From Streptomyces omiyaensis (GTDB lineage Bacteria > Actinomycetota > Actinomycetes > Streptomycetales > Streptomycetaceae): a stretch of DNA of 64,000 bases. Positions within the stretch are counted from its first letter, which is position 1. Every line of letters starts with the position of its first letter. A model generated the notes under the pieces. The model was not told where the DNA came from. It did no database searches and saw only the letters and a list, made by a program, of their open reading frames with translations. The position numbers and the translations under genes are program-made. The stretch covers positions 62,001-126,000 of the forward strand of contig NZ_BMVV01000020.1 in NCBI RefSeq assembly GCF_014650895.1, read 5' to 3'. Below are positions 59,789 to 64,000 of this stretch, in pieces.

Positions 59789-60574
59789 ATGAGTCGGCTG
59801 AGCCCGGCGAAACTCCGCATGGCCGGCCTCGGCACCGCCGTCGCGATCGCCGTGCTGGTCCCCCTCGCCGCCAGGGCCGGCCAGCCCGACGCGGCACCGT
59901 CGGCCCCTTCCGCGGCCCCGGGAGCGTCCGCCGCCGACGGGAAGGCGGACGCCGGGACGGACGCCACGGGTGACGAGCGGGCGGACGCGGGGCCGGAGGG
60001 GCGCACGGGCGGTACGGCGGCGACCGGAGGCGGTGCGGGACCCGGCGGGGACACGGCCGGGGGCACGGCGGCCGGGGAGCCCGGCGGAGGTCTGCTGGAC
60101 GGCCTGGGGCTCGGCCGGGAGGCCCGTACGCCCGGGAGCGCGGGGGACGCCGGGGAGGCTCGCCCCTCCGCGGCGGCACCGGCGCCCGGGAGGAGCGCCG
60201 TCGCCGCGGCCGCGGGGCACGAGCGGGTCAGCCGCTGCGGTCCCGAACTCGCCTCGCCCGAGGGCGTCGAGGCCCAGACCTGCGTCCTCTCCGAGGGGCC
60301 GGACGTCTGGGCGCGTACGTACTACCGCAACGCCACCGGCCGGGAGATCGACGCGATTCTTACCCTCATGGCGCCGGGCGGACGGACGGTCCAGGTGCGT
60401 TGCGCGGTGCCCGCGCGGGACGAGCCGGACACCTGCGAGACGCCCAGGGAGCCGGGCACGGGGGCGGCCCGATCGCACACGGCGGTGGCGGAGTTCGCGA
60501 GGAGCGGCGAGGGCGGAGATGCGCCGCTGTTGCTGCGGTCGGGCAGCAACACGGCCGACGGCGAAGCGAGTTGA
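59789..60574 (+). CDS. Probable secreted or anchored protein with Gly/Ala-rich linker
   Basis: 261 residues. A hydrophobic N-terminal segment (about 11-28, MAGLGTAVAIAVLVPLAARA) acts as a signal or anchor. Residues 33-140 are low complexity (Ala, Gly, Asp, Pro). A small C-terminal domain (about 143-245) has four cysteines (SRCGPEL, AQTCVLS, VRCAVPA, DTCETP) that can form two disulfides outside the cell. I do not recognise the family. ATG 59789 follows GAGCAGGTGGG. Likely monocistronic, with a hairpin 37 bp after the stop codon. Confidence 0.75.
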   Translation: MSRLSPAKLRMAGLGTAVAIAVLVPLAARAGQPDAAPSAPSAAPGASAADGKADAGTDATGDERADAGPEGRTGGTAATGGGAGPGGDTAGGTAAGEPGGGLLDGLGLGREARTPGSAGDAGEARPSAAAPAPGRSAVAAAAGHERVSRCGPELASPEGVEAQTCVLSEGPDVWARTYYRNATGREIDAILTLMAPGGRTVQVRCAVPARDEPDTCETPREPGTGAARSHTAVAEFARSGEGGDAPLLLRSGSNTADGEAS

Positions 60575-60611
60575 GAAGCGCCCGGCGCGACGGCGGGGCG
60601 GACATGGAAAC

Positions 60612-60651
60612 GCCCGGTCGCTGGCGACGGGGGATGCACCAGCGACCGGGC
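60612..60651 (+). terminator. Hairpin terminator
   Basis: A 13-bp perfect stem (60612-60624 with 60639-60651) and a 14-nt loop, downstream of the secreted-protein gene. The following 60660-60790 stretch is unusually A/T-rich and has repeated TCACCGA motifs; no gene is seen in it. Confidence 0.78.
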
Positions 60652-60790
60652 TTCCAGAACGGTAACAAGAGATCTGCTGTTCGCAAATTCGATCTCGGTT
60701 ATTCGGACAGGGATTTACCGCTCCGTAGGTTCCGCTGTGGCGGAAGTCACCGACTGGTCGGTCTGTCAGTCACCGATACCACCTGGGGTA

Positions 60791-61768
60791 TCAGCTGAGA
60801 GTCACCTGACGGTTCGTGAGGCCACCGCGCGCCCGGCGCTCCTCGGCGGTCAGCGGGGCGTCGACCGTGAGCGCCTCGGTCAGCCGCTCGGCGAACTCGG
60901 CGGCCGGCTTCTCGCACTCCTCGGCGGTCATCGCCGACGGCAGGTCCCACACCGGCACCATCAGGCCGTGGGCGCGGAAGGAGCCGACGAGACGGGTGTC
61001 CGGGCCGAGGGAGGTGGTGCCGGCGGCCTGGAGGCGGGCGAGCGCGTCGAGGAGCGCCTCCTCCGGGTACGGCATGACCCAGCGCAGGTGGTTCTTGTCC
61101 GGCGTCTCGCACCAGTAGGCGGCATCGACCGAGTCGAGCTTCACCGTGGGGATCGCGGCGGCGTTGGCCCGCTCCAGGGAGGCGGCGACCTCGGGCTCGG
61201 CACCGTCGGCCGACTGCGGGATCCAGAACTCGAAGCCGGTGTGGACCTCGGGCGCGAACGGGGCGTCCGTGTCGAGCAGGTCCTGGAGGCGGGGGCCCTC
61301 GGGCTCGACGCGGCGCGGCGGCACCGGGTTGCCGGGCTCGGTCGCGAGCGCGCGCTGGAGCGTGTCGGCGAGGTCGCGGGACAGGTCGCCGGAGGTGCCG
61401 TCGTTCTGCAGGGCGAGCAGGACGGAACCGTCGTCGCGGCGGAGCGCCGGCCATGCCATCGGCAGGACCGTCGCGAGCGTCACCGACGGCACGCCCTCGG
61501 GCAGCCCGCCCTTGAGGGTGAGCGGCACGGTGGCGGCGGGCACCAGCTCGCGCAGCGCGACCAGGTCGCACTCGCCGGGCAGGCCCTCGAAGGGGCGCTG
61601 GACGTGCTCGGTCACGGCGTGCGCGGCGGCCCGGCCGTGGCACGCCTTGTAGCGGCGGCCCGAACCGCAGGGGCACGGCTCGCGCGCGCCGACGACCGGG
61701 ATCTCCCCGTTCGTGACCTGTGCCTGGCCGCTCTTGCCGGCCTTCGTCTGGGGGCGCTTCTTGGCCAT
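60791..61768 (-). CDS. SEC-C motif protein (DUF5926-like)
   Basis: 325 residues. A Lys-rich start (MAKKRPQTKAGKSG) leads to a SEC-C zinc motif CPCGSGRRYKACH (32-44: Cys32, Cys34, Cys43, His44), as at the C-terminus of SecA. The remaining 270 residues form an actinobacterial domain with WIPQSADGAEPE and YWCETPDKNHLRWVMPY segments. Role unknown; SEC-C proteins often bind ribosomes or SecB-like partners. ATG 61768 fixes the N-terminus. Confidence 0.85.
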   Translation of the reverse strand: MAKKRPQTKAGKSGQAQVTNGEIPVVGAREPCPCGSGRRYKACHGRAAAHAVTEHVQRPFEGLPGECDLVALRELVPAATVPLTLKGGLPEGVPSVTLATVLPMAWPALRRDDGSVLLALQNDGTSGDLSRDLADTLQRALATEPGNPVPPRRVEPEGPRLQDLLDTDAPFAPEVHTGFEFWIPQSADGAEPEVAASLERANAAAIPTVKLDSVDAAYWCETPDKNHLRWVMPYPEEALLDALARLQAAGTTSLGPDTRLVGSFRAHGLMVPVWDLPSAMTAEECEKPAAEFAERLTEALTVDAPLTAEERRARGGLTNRQVTLS

Positions 61769-62091
61769 GGTGTGGCTTTCTCCCGATCGCGGTGCTGTGT
61801 CGGGCGCGAGCCTAGCCGCCCGGACGCCCCCGGAGGCTCAGCCGTGCACCGGGTCGGAGCGGCGCCCGCGACGGGCCGGCGGCCCGGATCGCGGCCACGG
61901 TCGCCGCGGGGCCACGGCCGTCGTCGGATCGCGGCCGTCGTGGGATCGCGGCCGCTGTCGGATCACGACCGTTGTCGGATCACGGCCTCCGTCGGGCCGC
62001 AGCCGTTGTCGGGCCACGGCCTCCGTCGGGCCACGGCCGTCGTCGGACCGCGGCCTCCGTCGGGCCGCGCACCGGGTCGGGGCCGTGTCCG
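61769..62091. other. 323-bp gap, mostly tandem repeat
   Basis: About half is a 17-bp tandem array (61920-62072). The left part (61769-61900) should hold the SEC-C gene promoter; the right part runs into the RsbW-like gene stop codon. No gene is supported. Confidence 0.6.
61920..62072. repeat. 17-bp tandem repeat, about nine copies
   Basis: Unit consensus is GTCGTCGGRYCRCGGCC. Copies read, for example, GTCGTCGGATCGCGGCC (61920), GTTGTCGGATCACGGCC and TCCGTCGGGCCACGGCC, with 1-4 changes each; copies with GGATC and GGGCC form two runs, suggesting stepwise duplication. There are no spacers. Confidence 0.88.
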
Positions 62092-62697
62092 TCAGTCCAG
62101 GTCGTCGTAGGCGTCGAGGAGGTCGAAGCCGGAGCCGCCGGCGCCGACCCGGGCCGCGAAGTCCTCGCGGCGGTGTCCCTCCGTGACGCGCACCCAGACC
62201 GTGACCTCGCCCGTCGCGCTGTCGCGCACGCCCCAGTCCTGGGCCAGGGCGCCGATGATCTGGAGTCCGCGCCCGCCGCGCGCCGTGACCGAGGGCGTCG
62301 ACGGCACCGGCCGCGTGGGCCCGCCCCCGTCCGTGACCTCGACCGTCAGCCCGCCCGACGGTTCCAGCCGCCAGGCCGCCAGCACGTCGCCCTCTCCCCG
62401 GTCGCCCCGGCCCAGCGGCCTGCCGTGCCGGCAGGCGTTGCTGAGCAGTTCGGACAGGATCAGGACCGCGTCGTCGACGACCGATTCCGACACCCCGCCG
62501 CGGTACAGCTCGTCCCGCATCCGGTGTCGCGCTTCCCCCACGCCCGCAGGGCCATGGGGTACGGCCATGCTCGACGACGTGGGCACCTTCTGTGCCACCA
62601 CCAACGCCACCCCCGAGACCTCCTTCGCCCCACGCCACCGTGTGGATGCCCCGGCGACCACGACCGGAAACCGCCTGTTCCGGGTGGGGTGGAGCAC
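62092..62697 (-). CDS. RsbW-like ATP-binding protein
   Basis: 201 residues. GHKL ATPase domain about 45-180: N-box ILSELLSNACRHG (Glu83, Asn87), G1 DGGG (123-126) and G2 GGRGLQIIG (141-149). The segment MAVPHGPAGVGEARHRMRDEL is the usual first helix of this class. Likely an anti-sigma-factor or signalling kinase. GTG 62697 gives the longest frame; ATG 62568 would cut the first 43 residues, so the start is uncertain. The family resembles the protein at 54685; both lack a neighbouring sigma factor. Confidence 0.85.
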   Translation of the reverse strand: MLHPTRNRRFPVVVAGASTRWRGAKEVSGVALVVAQKVPTSSSMAVPHGPAGVGEARHRMRDELYRGGVSESVVDDAVLILSELLSNACRHGRPLGRGDRGEGDVLAAWRLEPSGGLTVEVTDGGGPTRPVPSTPSVTARGGRGLQIIGALAQDWGVRDSATGEVTVWVRVTEGHRREDFAARVGAGGSGFDLLDAYDDLD

Positions 62698-62853
62698 AAG
62701 TGACGATCGCGTACGCGCCGAACGCGCCGGTGCGCACCCCCGGAACCGCCCCGGGCGTGCGCGGGAGGCGTGATCCGGACACGCGGCCCGGGCGCGCGCG
62801 AGGCGCGACTCGGGCGTGCCCGCGGTGTGACTCGGGCGCGCCCGCGGTGTGGC

Positions 62854-63693
62854 TCAGGCGCGCCCGAGGTGCGCGAGGACCTGCTTGGGGCGGTTGGTGA
62901 TGATCGCGTCGACCCCGAGCCGCAGGCAGAGCTCGACGTCCTCGGGGTCGTCCACCGTCCAGACGTGGACCTGGTGGCCCGCCTTCTGCAGGCGCAGGAT
63001 GACGGCCGGGTGGTGGCGGACGATCCGGATGGACGGCCCCGCCACGCGCGCGCCCGCGGGGAGGCGCCCGTCGCGCAGCCGGGGCGTGACGAACTGGGTG
63101 AGGGAGACGGTCGGGAGCGTCGGCGCCGCGGTGGAGATCCGCTGCAGGGAGCGGGCCGAGAAGCTCATGACCCGTACCGGGGACTCCTCGGGCGCCACGG
63201 GCGCGTCCAGGCCGAAACGCTTCAGGAGGGCGAGGAGCCGGTCCTCGACCTGGCCCGCCCAGCGGGTGGGGTGCTTGGTCTCGATGGCGAGCTCGACCCT
63301 GCGTCCGGCGTCGGAGACCAGCTCCAGGAGCCGTTCCAGGGTGAGGACCGAGGTGTACTCGGGGTCGCCCCAGTCGGGGCTCTCGCCCGGGCCGCCGGGC
63401 TCCTGGTCCTCCTTGAAGGCCTTCCAGGCGCCGAAGTCCAGCGCGGCGAGGTCGGCGAGCTCGAGCGTCGAGACGGCGCCGCGGCCGTTCGAGGTACGGT
63501 CGACACGGCGGTCGTGGACGCAGACCAGGTGTCCGTCGGCCGTGAGCCGTACGTCGCACTCCAGGGCGTCGGCGCCGTCCTCGATGGCCTTCACGTAGGC
63601 GGCCAGGGTGTGTTCCGGCGCGTCCTCCGAGGCTCCTCGGTGGGCGACGACCTGGACGGGGCCGGGGTGCGGGTGCTGCCGTGCGTGGGTCAC
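62854..63693 (-). CDS. Glycerophosphodiester phosphodiesterase
   Basis: 279 residues, TIM barrel of the GDPD family. The motifs are AHRGASEDAPEHTL (His18, Arg19), ECDVRLTADGHLVCVHD (Glu45, Asp47, His60) and ELAIETKHP. It splits glycerophosphodiesters such as glycerophosphocholine into glycerol-3-phosphate and an alcohol. No signal peptide is seen, so it is probably cytoplasmic. The start is GTG 63693 (VTHARQHPHPG). Divergent from the gene at 63881. Confidence 0.93.
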   Translation of the reverse strand: MTHARQHPHPGPVQVVAHRGASEDAPEHTLAAYVKAIEDGADALECDVRLTADGHLVCVHDRRVDRTSNGRGAVSTLELADLAALDFGAWKAFKEDQEPGGPGESPDWGDPEYTSVLTLERLLELVSDAGRRVELAIETKHPTRWAGQVEDRLLALLKRFGLDAPVAPEESPVRVMSFSARSLQRISTAAPTLPTVSLTQFVTPRLRDGRLPAGARVAGPSIRIVRHHPAVILRLQKAGHQVHVWTVDDPEDVELCLRLGVDAIITNRPKQVLAHLGRA

Positions 63694-63880
63694 CGCGTCA
63701 TGGTGCCATTGGCGGGGCGGCGGGGACACATGCAACCTGTCCGTTCTGCCCAGATATAAAGAATGGGGTGCGGACGCACAGCTCCGCCTTACCGTCGTCT
63801 GACGCCGGGTGGGAAAAGCTGGGCCCAGCACCCTGGAGAGACCGTCACCGTCCCCGCGCCGTGAACGAGGAGAGCGAGCT

Positions 63881-64000
63881 GTGAGCACCGAGAACGAGGG
63901 CACCGAGGTTCCGGCGGACCCGACTGCCCCGTCCGCCCCCGCCACGCCTCCCGTCCCCGCCACGCCGCCCGCCGCACCGCCGGCGGCACCCGCCGCGGAG
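63881..64000 (+). CDS. N-terminal fragment of a Pro/Ala-rich protein (possibly a trypsin-like serine protease)
   Basis: The first 40 residues, cut off by the window end. GTG 63881 follows a GAGGAGAG ribosome site; the frame reads VSTENEGTEVPADPT and then Pro-Ala-rich sequence. From memory, the equivalent S. coelicolor gene next to the glycerophosphodiesterase encodes a trypsin-like membrane-anchored protease whose cytoplasmic N-terminus is Pro-rich. No catalytic motif falls within the window, so the function is inferred from context only. Around 63753 a TATAAAG stretch lies upstream. Confidence 0.5.
   Translation, partial: MSTENEGTEVPADPTAPSAPATPPVPATPPAAPPAAPAAE

Overview
The window comes from the chromosome of a Streptomyces or very close relative. 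The evidence is very high G+C with strong third-position GC bias, frequent GTG starts, the sporulation pair ssgR-ssgA, the Rex-cyd arrangement, a Sco/copper/DyP peroxidase operon, and three exact 14-bp parS sites of the Streptomyces type. Gene content and order (ptpA, ssgR-ssgA, thiC, hisC-like, cydABCD, lpdA, serS, pheA, the sco cluster, pepP) match, from memory, the part of the S. coelicolor chromosome lying some tens of genes from oriC. The parS sites and three intergenic groups of DnaA-box-like sequences support an origin-proximal location.

Layout. 1-8 kb: end of a probable serine hydrolase, two GNAT acetyltransferases around a MarR regulator, a flavohaemoprotein, a Nudix hydrolase, a LysR regulator, a PLP trans-sulfuration enzyme, the tyrosine phosphatase ptpA, a small holin-like membrane protein and a cupin. 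8-16 kb: a small membrane protein, ssgR and ssgA, a YibE/F membrane protein with a histidine-rich head, a TPP riboswitch with thiC, and a metallophosphoesterase with a long Pro/Ala-rich arm. 16-28 kb: a LacI regulator, a HisC/Pat aminotransferase, a cyclophilin-like protein, then a Rex operator followed by cydA, cydB, a fused cydDC and a GAF histidine kinase without a partner. 28-44 kb: a HAD hydrolase, an F420-type oxidoreductase, two uncharacterised proteins, kptA, an EphD-like hydrolase-reductase fusion with an M24 protein and a MerR regulator, a four-gene ABC exporter, an MFS/GntR pair, lpdA and a rhomboid-like protein. 44-55 kb: serS with a HAD hydrolase, a DnaA-box-rich gap, pheA, and a copper-trafficking operon (YcnI-like, Sco, PCuAC, CopC-CopD, DyP peroxidase). 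55-64 kb: two RsbW-like ATP-binding proteins, pepP, a PP2C-type protein, a primase-polymerase-like protein, a secreted protein, a SEC-C protein, a glycerophosphodiesterase and the start of a further gene.

Themes: respiration and redox control (Rex site, cytochrome bd, flavohaemoprotein, lpdA, copper delivery for oxidases and secreted copper enzymes), development (ssgR-ssgA, ptpA, RsbW/PP2C-type partner-switching proteins), and chromosome maintenance sequences laid between housekeeping genes. I found no transposase, integrase, prophage, CRISPR array, rRNA, tRNA or secondary-metabolite cluster. The most interesting material is non-coding: parS sites fused to other functions (inside a terminator-like palindrome; forming the first codons of cydDC), DnaA-box clusters, and several local tandem repeats.
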